Part shown: piece by piece, positions 1 to 6,954 of the stretch
How the letters are laid out: each line of letters begins with the position of its first letter
How positions within the stretch are numbered: position 1 is the first letter of the stretch
Source of the DNA: Polyangiaceae bacterium
Lineage (GTDB): Bacteria > Myxococcota > Polyangia > Polyangiales > Polyangiaceae
DNA: 9,392 nt
Assembly: GCA_025936205.1 (NCBI GenBank)
Contig: JAICTU010000365.1
Coordinates: forward strand, 1-9,392
Direction: 5' to 3'
Notes under the pieces: generated by a model
Told to the model about the DNA's origin: nothing
Databases searched by the model: none
Seen by the model: only the letters and a program-made list of their open reading frames with translations
Translations under genes and position numbers: made by a program

Positions 1-73
1 GCTCGACGGTGCCCCCGTCGACTTCGGGCGGACCTCGGTCGAGCCGCGCCACCGGGGGGCGGGCGGCATGAAT
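1..73. other. Left edge: no gene assigned; small inverted repeat downstream of manD
   Basis: No gene can be assigned. TCGACGG (3-9) and CCGTCGA (15-21) form a perfect 7-bp inverted repeat with a 5-base loop, about 53 bases past the mannonate dehydratase stop. It could terminate that operon, but no T-run is visible before the edge. On the minus strand an ATG at 70-68 opens a frame that runs off the window (MPPAPRWRGS...); with about 23 codons and no recognisable motif it is not called. On the plus strand one frame ends in TGA at 69-71 and could be the tail of a convergent gene; this is equally unproven. Confidence 0.3.
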
Positions 74-1282
74 TCACCAGTGGAACATCGTGCCGTCCGT
101 GCGCCGGTTCACCGGCAAGCTGGCGGCGACGTAGGGGTACTTTTTGGCCTTCTCCTCGTCGATATCGACGCCGATGCCCGGCGTGTCGTCGATGGTGCAG
201 TAGCCGCCCTTGTAGCGGTAGTTGATCTTGAAGACGTCGAAGCAGGGCTCGACGTGAGGCATGTATTCCTGCACGCCGAAGTTGTTGATGGCGAGATCGA
301 AGTGGAGGGAGGCCGCAAAGTTGATGGGCGACAGGTCGGTGGCGCCGTGGAAGCCGGTCTGGACGTGGTAGATCGAGGCCAGGGCCGCCACCTTGAGCAG
401 GTGGGTGATGCCGCCGCCGTGCGAGATCGGCATGCGCACGTAGTCGATCAGTTGCTCGGTGATGAGCGTGGTGTAATCGTAGACGCTGTTGAAGACTTCG
501 CCGATCGCGATCGGGGTGGTGGAGTGCTTGCGGATCATGCGCAGGCCTTCCTGCAGCTCGCCGGCGACCGCGTCTTCCAGCCAGAACAGGTCGTAGGGTT
601 CGACGTCGCGGGCAAGGCGCGCCGCCTGGATCGGCGTGCAGCGGTGGTGCACGTCGTGCAGCAAATGGAAGTCGAAGCCGTAGGTGGAGCGCACGCGATC
701 CAGGAGCTTGGGCAGGTAGCGGAGATAGGGCCCGGTCTCCCAGACTTGTTCCTCGGCCAGGCCCTTCTGGGCCGGCTCGTACGACTTCGCGCCCTTGGGC
801 ACGCCGTAGGCGCTCTCGACGCCGGGCACCGCGGACTGTACGCGGATGGCGACGAAGCCGTCGTCGCGCGCCTTGCCCACGGCATCCACCGCGTCGGCCA
901 ACTCTTTGCCGGTGGCGTGTGCGTAGACCATGACCCGGTCGCGGCTCTTGCCGCCGAGCAGGTTGTAGAGGGGCGTGCCCAGCGATTTGGCCTTGATGTC
1001 CCACAGGGCCATGTCGATGGCGGCGATCGCCGTCATGGTGACGGGGCCGCGCCGCCAGTAGGCGCCGCGATAGAAGTAGTGCCAGATGTCCTCGATGTTG
1101 CGCGCGTCGCGCCCGATCAGCGCGGGCAGGCAGTGCTCTTCGAGGTAGGCCACGACGGCCTTTTCGCGGCCGTTGAGCGTGGCGTCGCCCAGCCCGTAGA
1201 CGCCCTGGTCCGTCTCCAGCTTGAGCGTGACGAAGTTACGCCCGGGGCTGCAGACAATCACCTTTGCGGATTTGATCTTCAC
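74..1282 (-). CDS. manD: D-mannonate dehydratase (enolase superfamily, ManD/RspA type)
   Basis: This 402-residue cytoplasmic enzyme is predicted to dehydrate D-mannonate to 2-keto-3-deoxy-D-gluconate, with Mg2+ as cofactor, in glucuronate catabolism. The length and numbering match the ManD subgroup without gaps. Metal ligands are D210 (LLHDVHH), E236 (LFWLED) and E262 (AIGEVFN). H212 is the acid, R147/Y159 the base pair (AIRVQS, SAYGV), H312 sits in FHGATDLSP, and the protein ends in W402. The N-terminal capping domain covers about residues 1-120 and the barrel follows. From memory of the family, Ala at position 314 marks the efficient mannonate-specific members and Pro the weaker gluconate/mannonate ones; here it is Ala. 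The start is GTG: the frame is open further upstream, but similarity begins at (V/M)KIKSAKVIV and GGAG lies 8 bases before the GTG. This GTG overlaps the TGA of the upstream alpha-glucuronidase (GTGA), so translational coupling is likely. The main alternative is a gluconate dehydratase activity within the same subgroup. Confidence 0.95.
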   Translation of the reverse strand: MKIKSAKVIVCSPGRNFVTLKLETDQGVYGLGDATLNGREKAVVAYLEEHCLPALIGRDARNIEDIWHYFYRGAYWRRGPVTMTAIAAIDMALWDIKAKSLGTPLYNLLGGKSRDRVMVYAHATGKELADAVDAVGKARDDGFVAIRVQSAVPGVESAYGVPKGAKSYEPAQKGLAEEQVWETGPYLRYLPKLLDRVRSTYGFDFHLLHDVHHRCTPIQAARLARDVEPYDLFWLEDAVAGELQEGLRMIRKHSTTPIAIGEVFNSVYDYTTLITEQLIDYVRMPISHGGGITHLLKVAALASIYHVQTGFHGATDLSPINFAASLHFDLAINNFGVQEYMPHVEPCFDVFKINYRYKGGYCTIDDTPGIGVDIDEEKAKKYPYVAASLPVNRRTDGTMFHW

Positions 1283-3528
1283 TTGCGAGTCTCCAGGCGC
1301 GTGGCGCTCATGGCCCGCGGCTTTTTCGCCACGAAGGGGTTGGGGATGCCGGGCACGTAGTAGTGGCGCAGCATCCGCAGCTCTTCGAGCGTTTTTTCTG
1401 CCGCTTCGTAGCCGGCAGGCAATGGCCGCCGGGAAAACGTCTGGAAGTAGAGCACGCAGGCGTCGCGCCACCAGCGCGCCTCTTTTTCCTGGATGCGCAG
1501 GAAGTCGCTCACGTGCCGGAAGCGCGCTTCATCCACGCTCTCGGCGAGCGAGGCCCAGCTGGCTTGAAACGCGCGCACGCCGTCCACGCCGCGCTGGTAG
1601 CGAAAGCACAGCTCCTCCCAGAGCGTGCGCCCGGAGCGCAGCCGCTGATCCCAGGCGACGTGATGGAACCAGAGCAGGTGCTCCTCCGGGCACTGGTCGA
1701 GCTGGGCGTACTGGCTGCGCAACGGCTCGAAGTATTGTGCGACCGCGTTGCTGCCCGCGGGCGTGCGATCGAAGCCGATGCCCTGCTCGTCCGCACGATG
1801 ATAATAGACGGAGGTCCAGTCGGAACGGCCCTCGGAGACCCAGGGGCCCGGGCCGTAGTGGTGGCTGAGCGCCATCTGGTGGTGCAGCCCGAGCGGCGTC
1901 ATGTAGTCCACCACCGCCTCGCGCGAGTCGAGCATGATCTTTGCGGCGCTGTCGACGAAGCTCGCGTCCAGCGAGAAGGTCATGCGCAGCCACTCTTCGG
2001 CGATGGCCCGCGAGGAGAGCCCGGGCTCCCAGCACAGCCGGCCGAAGGCGTACCAGTTGGCGGCCGCAAACGGATGCCCGCACCAGTTGCGGTCGTTACC
2101 GATGTTGGCCACCGCGCTCATGCCCGTGAGCTCGTGGCCGTGCAGCGAGCCGTCGATCACCTTTGCCACGGTGGAGCCGGCGCCGAGAGCGTGGGTGTCG
2201 CTGTCCAGGCACTCCTTGAACAGGGGCGCCAGGTACGCCAGGTGCGTGGCACAGCCCAGGTACTCCTGCGTCAGCTGTAGCTCGAGCAAGAGGGGCGTCT
2301 TGGGCATGGCGCCGAACAACGAGTGGTGCGGCTCGCGCGGCTGAAAGTCGATCGGCCCATTCTTGACCTGTACCAGCACGTTGCTGCGAAAGCTGCCGTC
2401 CAGTGGCACGAACTCGTCGTAGGCCTGCTTCGCGCGGTCGACCGGCACCTGGTGGTCGTAGACGAAGGCACGCCACATCAGGATACCGCCGTGCTCCGCC
2501 AGCGCGTCCGCGAGCAGGTTCGCGCCCTCGGCGTGGCTTCGCCCGTAGTTCTGCGGCCCGGGTTGCCCCTCGGAGTTGGCCTTGACGACGAAGCCGCCAA
2601 AATCGGGGATCTTGCGGTAGATGCCGTCCACGCGCCGGCGCCACCAACCGCGTACGTCGGGGTCGAGCGGATCTGCCGTGGGCAGCCCGTCGAGCTCGAT
2701 CGGCGCGCTGAAGCGCGCCGTGAGGTAGACGCGGATGCCGTACGGGCGGAACACCTGCGCCAGCGCCGCCACCTTGTCGATGTAATCGTCGGTCAGCACC
2801 AGGGCGTTGGCGTTGACGTTGGTGAGCACGCTGCCGTTGATGCCCACCGAAGCACAGGCGCGCGCATAGTCCGTGTAGCGGGGATCGAGATAGTCGGGCA
2901 GCTTTTGCCAGTCCCAGAGCGAGAAGCCCGCATAGCCGCGCTCCACGGTGCGGTCGAGGTTGTCCCAGTGATTCAGGATGCGCAGGCCGAGGCGGGGCGA
3001 GGAGGCCAGCGCGAGCGCGCGGATGTCGCCGCCGGTCTGCAGCACGCGCAAGAGCTGGAACGCGCCGTACAGGATGCCGAGATCGCTCGCACCGACGAGG
3101 GCGGTGCGGAGCGCCCCGGCCGTGCTGGTCACGAGCGCGAAGCCATCGCGACCGAGCTCGTCGAGCGGCTCGCCCCGCGACGCGGCCTGATTCGCCGCGC
3201 CAGCGCCCGCCGGCGCCGGCGCTGGCACCGTGGGAGCCGCGCGCCGGAACTCCTCGAGGCCGGGGGTGAGCGTGCGCCCCAGCAGCAGCGCGCCCGCCTG
3301 ATTCGGATCCGTGCTCAGAGGGACAGGACGCCCGAGCAAGCCGGACAGCCCTACCTGCAGCTCCTTCACCACGGCGGCCAGCGTCGGCGTGGCGGGCTCT
3401 CCGCCGGAACGCGCCGCCGCGCCCAGCAACACGATGCTGGTGAGCTGCCGTTGATAGCGCTCGAGCAGCGCGGGCTCGCTGACGCACCGATAGCGCAGCC
3501 AGAGCTCGTAACCGTCTTCGTTGCCCAT
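1279..3528 (-). CDS. aguA: GH67 xylan alpha-1,2-glucuronidase, intracellular
   Basis: This 749-residue glycoside hydrolase of family 67 removes (4-O-methyl-)glucuronic acid from the non-reducing-end xylose of aldouronic oligosaccharides by inversion. The order is an N-terminal domain (about 1-170), a barrel starting near SPRLGLRILNHWDN (177-190), and a helical C-terminal domain (about 480-749). The catalytic acid is E320 in KANSEGQPGP. The two general-base carboxylates are D394 in GPIDFQPREP and E422 in LTQEYLG; their 28-residue spacing equals that of Cellvibrio GlcA67A D365/E393. No signal peptide is seen, so imported oligosaccharides are probably cut in the cytoplasm. Residues about 98-118 are a Pro/Ala/Gly-rich insertion not expected in the family. 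ATG at 3528 was chosen because homology begins there (GYELWLRY); a GTG lies directly before it and no convincing Shine-Dalgarno is seen. The frame stays open upstream into the flagellin start, but that part looks non-coding. The gene is coupled to manD by a 4-base overlap. Confidence 0.96.
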   Translation of the reverse strand: MGNEDGYELWLRYRCVSEPALLERYQRQLTSIVLLGAAARSGGEPATPTLAAVVKELQVGLSGLLGRPVPLSTDPNQAGALLLGRTLTPGLEEFRRAAPTVPAPAPAGAGAANQAASRGEPLDELGRDGFALVTSTAGALRTALVGASDLGILYGAFQLLRVLQTGGDIRALALASSPRLGLRILNHWDNLDRTVERGYAGFSLWDWQKLPDYLDPRYTDYARACASVGINGSVLTNVNANALVLTDDYIDKVAALAQVFRPYGIRVYLTARFSAPIELDGLPTADPLDPDVRGWWRRRVDGIYRKIPDFGGFVVKANSEGQPGPQNYGRSHAEGANLLADALAEHGGILMWRAFVYDHQVPVDRAKQAYDEFVPLDGSFRSNVLVQVKNGPIDFQPREPHHSLFGAMPKTPLLLELQLTQEYLGCATHLAYLAPLFKECLDSDTHALGAGSTVAKVIDGSLHGHELTGMSAVANIGNDRNWCGHPFAAANWYAFGRLCWEPGLSSRAIAEEWLRMTFSLDASFVDSAAKIMLDSREAVVDYMTPLGLHHQMALSHHYGPGPWVSEGRSDWTSVYYHRADEQGIGFDRTPAGSNAVAQYFEPLRSQYAQLDQCPEEHLLWFHHVAWDQRLRSGRTLWEELCFRYQRGVDGVRAFQASWASLAESVDEARFRHVSDFLRIQEKEARWWRDACVLYFQTFSRRPLPAGYEAAEKTLEELRMLRHYYVPGIPNPFVAKKPRAMSATRLETRK

Positions 3529-3705
3529 CACGCGGACGAGCTTGGCATTTTTCCGGCGAGGACCGAAAGAGCAGCGGCAGCGTTTCCAGGACACCGGGTG
3601 ATCGGCCCCCCACCCAGGACTCTCGCGCTCCCGTCTGCCTGCGGAATCCGGGGCCGTCTCGAATCGGCGCTCAAGGTTGCTGTTCCGGTTCCGTTCGTCT
3701 CGGAA

Positions 3706-3727
3706 GCGAGCACAAGGACGTGCGCGC
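3706..3727 (+). promoter_or_regulatory. Predicted upstream CsrA-binding hairpin in flagellin leader
   Basis: GCAC (3710-3713) pairs with GTGC (3720-3723) around the six-base loop AAGGAC, which shows GGA at 3716-3718. Below one A/G mismatch the stem continues for three more pairs (3706-3708 with 3725-3727). The core ACAAGGACGT matches the published CsrA selection consensus RUACARGGAUGU at 10 of 12 positions over 3710-3721. GGA in a hexaloop is the preferred CsrA ligand. The site lies 47 bases upstream of a second such site over the Shine-Dalgarno. The function is inferred; no csrA or fliW gene is in the window. Confidence 0.55.
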
Positions 3728-3732
3728 GGGCA

Positions 3733-3746
3733 CCCCGCTCTCGGGG
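3733..3746 (+). promoter_or_regulatory. Small GC hairpin between the two GGA hairpins
   Basis: CCCCG (3733-3737) pairs with CGGGG (3742-3746) across a CTCT loop, giving five G-C pairs. It sits between the two GGA-loop hairpins of the flagellin leader and could act as a rigid spacer that brings them together, or stabilise the 5' UTR. No protein motif is present in its loop. Confidence 0.4.
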
Positions 3747-3755
3747 AGCCGAACC

Positions 3756-3771
3756 ACCCCAAGGAAGGGGT
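3756..3771 (+). promoter_or_regulatory. Flagellin Shine-Dalgarno inside a hexaloop hairpin (predicted CsrA site)
   Basis: AAGGAAGGGG (3761-3770) is a strong purine-rich ribosome binding site ending 6 bases before the ATG, and it decides the flagellin start. ACCCC (3756-3760) pairs with GGGGT (3767-3771), putting AAGGAA in a six-base loop with GGA at 3763-3765. CAAGGAAG fits the short CsrA motif CANGGANG. A protein bound here would block the ribosome directly, as CsrA does on Bacillus subtilis hag mRNA. The hairpin is seen in the sequence; CsrA binding is inferred. Confidence 0.55.
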
Positions 3772-3776
3772 ACCCG

Positions 3777-4610
3777 ATGTCACTTTTCATGCAGACGAAC
3801 GTCTCCTCGATGGAGGCGCAAAAAAACCTCGGCTTCAACCAAGGGCAGCTCCAGCTCAGCTTCAACCGTCTCTCCAGCGGCTTCCGCATCAACTCCGCCA
3901 AGGATGACGCGGCGGGCCTGGCCATCAGCGAGAACCTGAAGAGCCAGGTGCGCTCGTTTGCCGTCGCAGAGCGCAATGCCGGCGATGGTATTTCGATGGC
4001 CCAGACGGCCGAAGGCAGCCTGGGAGAGGTGCACACCATCCTGGGCCGCATGCGCGAGCTCGCCGTGCAGGCCTCGAACGGGAGCCTGACCGGCACCGAT
4101 CGCAGCTTCTTGCAGAAGGAGTTCTCGCAGCTTCAGGCGGAGATCACGCGCATTCAGGGCTCGGCCAAGTTCAACGGCAAGGTCCTGCTCGGCACCACTG
4201 CCAACACCATCACGCTGCAGGTCGGGCTGGATGCGGTCAGCTCGGACCAGATCCGGGTGACCCTGGGCGGGGTGTCACTGGCGACGATCTCCGGCTCCGG
4301 AGTTGCACTCTCCGGCACCACTGAGTCCAGCGCCCTCGCGTCGCTCTCGACGATCGATGGCGCGATCGCCGCCGTGTCGACAGCGCGCTCCTCGTTCGGC
4401 GCGACCATGAACCGCCTGGAGATGGCACAGAGCAACATCCAGACGATGCGTCTCAACCTGTCCGGCGCCAACTCGCGCATCCGCGACGTGGATGTCGCCG
4501 GTGAGACCGCGCAAATGTCGCGCAATCAGGTGCTCTCGCAAGCGGGCCTGGCCGTGCTGTCGCAAGCCAACCAGCTTCCCCAGCAAGCGATCCGATTGCT
4601 GCAGGGATGA
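3777..4610 (+). CDS. fliC: Flagellin, short type
   Basis: This 277-residue filament subunit is exported by the flagellar type III system and polymerises outside the cell. The N-terminal D0/D1 helices cover about 1-135, with the hallmarks FNRLSSGFRINSAKDDAAGLAIS (about 29-51) and GRMRELAVQASNG (90-102). A small variable part spans about 136-195. The conserved C-terminal D1/D0 covers about 196-277 and ends in QANQLPQQAIRLLQG, so the protein is complete and near the minimum size, with little or no D2/D3. The RMRELAVQ segment keeps most of the D1 patch recognised by TLR5 in enterobacterial flagellins. The start is set by AAGGAAGGGG 6 bases upstream; an in-frame ATG 57 bases earlier would add a tail without homology. 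It is a lone flagellin gene: no fliD, fliS, hook or motor gene is beside it, and both neighbours are on the other strand. Leader hairpins suggest post-transcriptional control. Confidence 0.97.
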   Translation: MSLFMQTNVSSMEAQKNLGFNQGQLQLSFNRLSSGFRINSAKDDAAGLAISENLKSQVRSFAVAERNAGDGISMAQTAEGSLGEVHTILGRMRELAVQASNGSLTGTDRSFLQKEFSQLQAEITRIQGSAKFNGKVLLGTTANTITLQVGLDAVSSDQIRVTLGGVSLATISGSGVALSGTTESSALASLSTIDGAIAAVSTARSSFGATMNRLEMAQSNIQTMRLNLSGANSRIRDVDVAGETAQMSRNQVLSQAGLAVLSQANQLPQQAIRLLQG

Positions 4611-4613
4611 TCT

Positions 4614-4654
4614 GGGCCGGGCGCAGCCCCGATTAGGGGTTTCGCCCTCGGCCC
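4614..4654. terminator. Hairpin at convergent junction, possible two-way terminator
   Basis: The flagellin TGA (4608-4610) and the TAA of the opposing gene (4635-4633) are separated by 22 bases. GGGCCG (4614-4619) pairs with CGGCCC (4649-4654). After short bulged pairs, CCCC (4627-4630) pairs with GGGG (4636-4639) around the loop GATTA, which contains the opposing stop codon. The long imperfect stem could stop transcription from both sides. There is no clear T-run on either strand, so it would be an atypical intrinsic terminator or a 3'-end stabiliser. Confidence 0.5.
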
Positions 4655-6954
4655 TGATCGAGATCGCGGACGTAGCCCCAGCTGCGCAGGCCCTCGACCA
4701 ACTCGTTTGTCAAACCGCTGCCCGTGCCCGCAACAGATTCCTTGACCAGCTTCGCCCGGAACCCGACATCCTCGGGACCGAGCGCGGCGCCTCCGCCCTC
4801 CGCCACGCAGTTGGTGCGCGCGAGGGCGAGATTGATGCGCACCGTTTCGGGGGACAACTGCTCGAGCGGCAGCCCCGTCGCCGCGCAGCGCAGCAAGCCA
4901 TGCAGCCCCGCCCCTTCGAGATCGATGATGGCCGTGCCCTCACCTTCCGCCTGAATCACGAAGCGACTGCCCGTGAGCGCGAGCCGATAGGCGGCCTGCC
5001 CGGTGGGCAGCGCGCCGTCGACGGCGACCCGAATCGGCGAGGGCGAGGCCATCGCGACGCTCACCGCGCGCGGAAACGTGAGCGTGTACTCATGGCGCGG
5101 ATGGTTGGGCGGATCGTAGTAGACGGCGTGCCAGTCCGTGACCTTGCGCCGGAACTGCAGCACGATTTGTTCTTCGTCATCCGCCAGGTTGTGCTGCTCG
5201 TACGGGTCGTTGGCCCGATCGTACAGCTCCTCCGCCAGGAAGTAGTTTCCGCGGAATGGCGTGCCCGTGAGCGCGAGTTGCGTGGCCTTCGGGTAGGCGA
5301 ACAGCGCGCCCGTCTGCGGGCGCCCCCGCAGCGAGCGGTATGCCCAACGGTCATACACCGCGCGAATCGCGTTCGAGTCCCCTGCACTGCCCACCATCCC
5401 TTCCGCCCAGCGCTGCGCCACGTTCGGATCGGGCGGGACGCCGGGCGCCGATGTCAGCCCGGTGATGTCGTAGCTGCTGGTGTTCGGCAATTCGAGCTGC
5501 ACGCCGAAGGCGCGTTCGAGCAGCCGCCAGACCGCCACCGTCGACGTCGGCTCCCGAACCTCTGCGGGAGTGACGCGCGGCGCGCCATCATACACGACGA
5601 CGTAGGGTGTCTCGGCTTCCTCGAAGGAGGCCAGACAACAGTGCGAGCTGCCCGACCAGACGATGTCTGGCGCGAGCCAAACGGGCCGTTGCGTGGTGCG
5701 CGCCGTGAAGCTGCGCCCGTGGTCGGTGGCAAACAGCCAGAGCCGTTGTGCGTCGGGGGCTAGCTCGCGAGCCTGGTCCATGAGCTTGCCGGTCTCGTCG
5801 ATGGTCGAGAGCAAGTTGCGCCAGGTTCGGTCGAGCGTGTCCTGATTGTACTCGAGCCCGGTCGCGCCCAGCGCAAAGGGCGGCGCCGAGCGCCCCGGCG
5901 GATGCGGGTCGTGCGTGACCGAGAACCAGACCACGTGCAGCGCGTCGTCTTGCGGGTGCTCGCCGATCCAGTCGGAGAAGCGGTGGACGAGGGCGGCGGG
6001 ATGCAGGCGCGCGCCCGCTTGCTGCTCGTTCTGATACCCTCCGTCGAAGCCAATGCGCGTCTGGTTCGGCATGAGGAAGAAGTTGGCGACCGTGAACTCC
6101 GTCTGAAAGCCCTGCTCGGCGAGCCTCGCCACGGGAGAGGGCGGAGTGGCTGGAGCCTGTTCGTCGATGCCCAAGCCGAACAGATCCATCTCACCGTCGG
6201 TCTCGTAGAATCCGGCGCGAAAGAAGCGGCGCGCAAACGTCGGCGTATTGAAGGCCGGCGAGATGCCGCGCGAGAACAGCGTGCCGCGATCGCGGATCGC
6301 TCGCGCAAACCAGGCACTCTGCGCGTCGTCCTGGCCGCTGAACAGGTGCGTGAGCAGCGTCCCCGGCACGGAGTCGGTGAGCACGAACAAGATCTGCCGT
6401 GCGCCGCGGCCCGGCACCTTCTTCAGCACCGCGGGCGAACCGATCGCGAGCGAGCTCGCCCCCTCGTTGGAGATGCGGACGCGGAGCGCCTGCTCGCGCG
6501 CGGGCAGCGTCAGCCGGACGTGGCGGTAATAGTCTTCGTAGTGGGCCATGTCGGCCACCACGCGCGCGTCGATCGTTTGCTTCGTGGTACCGTGGAAGTC
6601 GCGCGCGGAGAGCACGTCGCCGCCGGGGCCGATCACCTCGAAGCGTGCCTTCCACTCGCTGGCGCCGAGCGCGGCAAAATAGCCGTCGTAGTCGAACTCA
6701 CCGCTCTCGGGGGCCAGCTGGAATTCGAACGCTTGCTGGTTCCGGAGCACCTTGGCGCGGCGAAAGTATACCTCGCTGCGGGGTTCTCCGATGCGTGCAT
6801 AGGCGCCGCGCCCGCCGTCGTTCTGCACCTCATCCCACCAGCCCTCGATCCCATCGCCCGCGATGCGGCAGCGGGGCGGAGCGCAGGCATCGAGCGGGCG
6901 ATAGTCGACGACGTAGGCGTAGGGCGCGCTCACCGTGGTGGGCGGAATCGGCAT
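4633..6954 (-). CDS. Sulfatase/alkaline-phosphatase-superfamily protein with altered active site
   Basis: This 773-residue soluble-looking protein has no signal peptide or membrane helix. Residues 1-180 look like a beta-rich accessory domain. The core begins at ILFVLTDSVPG (188-198) and holds the metal-site motifs D194, H348/H351 (VTHDPHPP) and D411-H412-G413 (FATDHGR). It ends with the typical sulfatase tail ELYDRANDPYEQHNLA (576-591). A further beta-rich region (about 620-740) and a terminal LRSWGYV motif follow. Several key positions deviate. The C-x-P-x-R nucleophile site reads N236-T-P-T-F, so the nucleophile falls on Asn unless T237 or T239 serves. The second N-terminal metal Asp is replaced (T199), and the late GHG motif is reduced to SSHCC. 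True sulfatase activity is therefore doubtful; a pseudoenzyme or altered transferase is possible. The start is ATG with GGAG 8 bases upstream, overlapping the preceding stop by one base (TAATG). The substrate is unknown. Confidence 0.85.
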   Translation of the reverse strand: MPIPPTTVSAPYAYVVDYRPLDACAPPRCRIAGDGIEGWWDEVQNDGGRGAYARIGEPRSEVYFRRAKVLRNQQAFEFQLAPESGEFDYDGYFAALGASEWKARFEVIGPGGDVLSARDFHGTTKQTIDARVVADMAHYEDYYRHVRLTLPAREQALRVRISNEGASSLAIGSPAVLKKVPGRGARQILFVLTDSVPGTLLTHLFSGQDDAQSAWFARAIRDRGTLFSRGISPAFNTPTFARRFFRAGFYETDGEMDLFGLGIDEQAPATPPSPVARLAEQGFQTEFTVANFFLMPNQTRIGFDGGYQNEQQAGARLHPAALVHRFSDWIGEHPQDDALHVVWFSVTHDPHPPGRSAPPFALGATGLEYNQDTLDRTWRNLLSTIDETGKLMDQARELAPDAQRLWLFATDHGRSFTARTTQRPVWLAPDIVWSGSSHCCLASFEEAETPYVVVYDGAPRVTPAEVREPTSTVAVWRLLERAFGVQLELPNTSSYDITGLTSAPGVPPDPNVAQRWAEGMVGSAGDSNAIRAVYDRWAYRSLRGRPQTGALFAYPKATQLALTGTPFRGNYFLAEELYDRANDPYEQHNLADDEEQIVLQFRRKVTDWHAVYYDPPNHPRHEYTLTFPRAVSVAMASPSPIRVAVDGALPTGQAAYRLALTGSRFVIQAEGEGTAIIDLEGAGLHGLLRCAATGLPLEQLSPETVRINLALARTNCVAEGGGAALGPEDVGFRAKLVKESVAGTGSGLTNELVEGLRSWGYVRDLDQGRGRNP

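Larger units (their letters stand above)
3529..3776. promoter_or_regulatory. Divergent intergenic region, aguA (minus) / flagellin (plus)
   Basis: These 248 bases must hold the control regions of both flanking genes. No clear sigma-70, sigma-28 or sigma-54 promoter can be read in either direction. TTCCG (3689-3693) and CGGAA (3701-3705) form a 5-bp dyad with a 7-base gap that could be a weak operator. The right part, 3706-3771, is dense in small hairpins, described separately. Nothing recognisable is seen in 3529-3660 apart from high GC. Confidence 0.6.

Noticed and set aside
1..70. Start of a further operon gene at ATG 70-68 on the minus strand
   Set aside because: Only about 23 codons are visible, with no motif and no clear ribosome binding site; it cannot be separated from chance.
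68..1360. 430-codon open frame on the plus strand opposite manD
   Set aside because: It is an antisense shadow produced by high third-position GC; its translation is repetitive in V/D/A/G and matches no family, while the opposite strand is a textbook ManD.
3665..3682. Sigma-54-like promoter before flagellin (GG at 3666-3667, GC at 3679-3680)
   Set aside because: The GG to GC spacing is one base too long for the strict -24/-12 rule and the flanking bases match poorly.
3529..3783. N-terminal extension of aguA by up to 85 codons
   Set aside because: Open by chance; the extra residues are Arg-rich without homology, would start inside the flagellin gene, and GH67 similarity begins at 3528.
2323..3939. 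538-codon plus-strand frame opposite aguA running into the flagellin
   Set aside because: Arg/Ala-rich low-complexity translation; it overlaps two well-supported genes and has no ribosome binding site.
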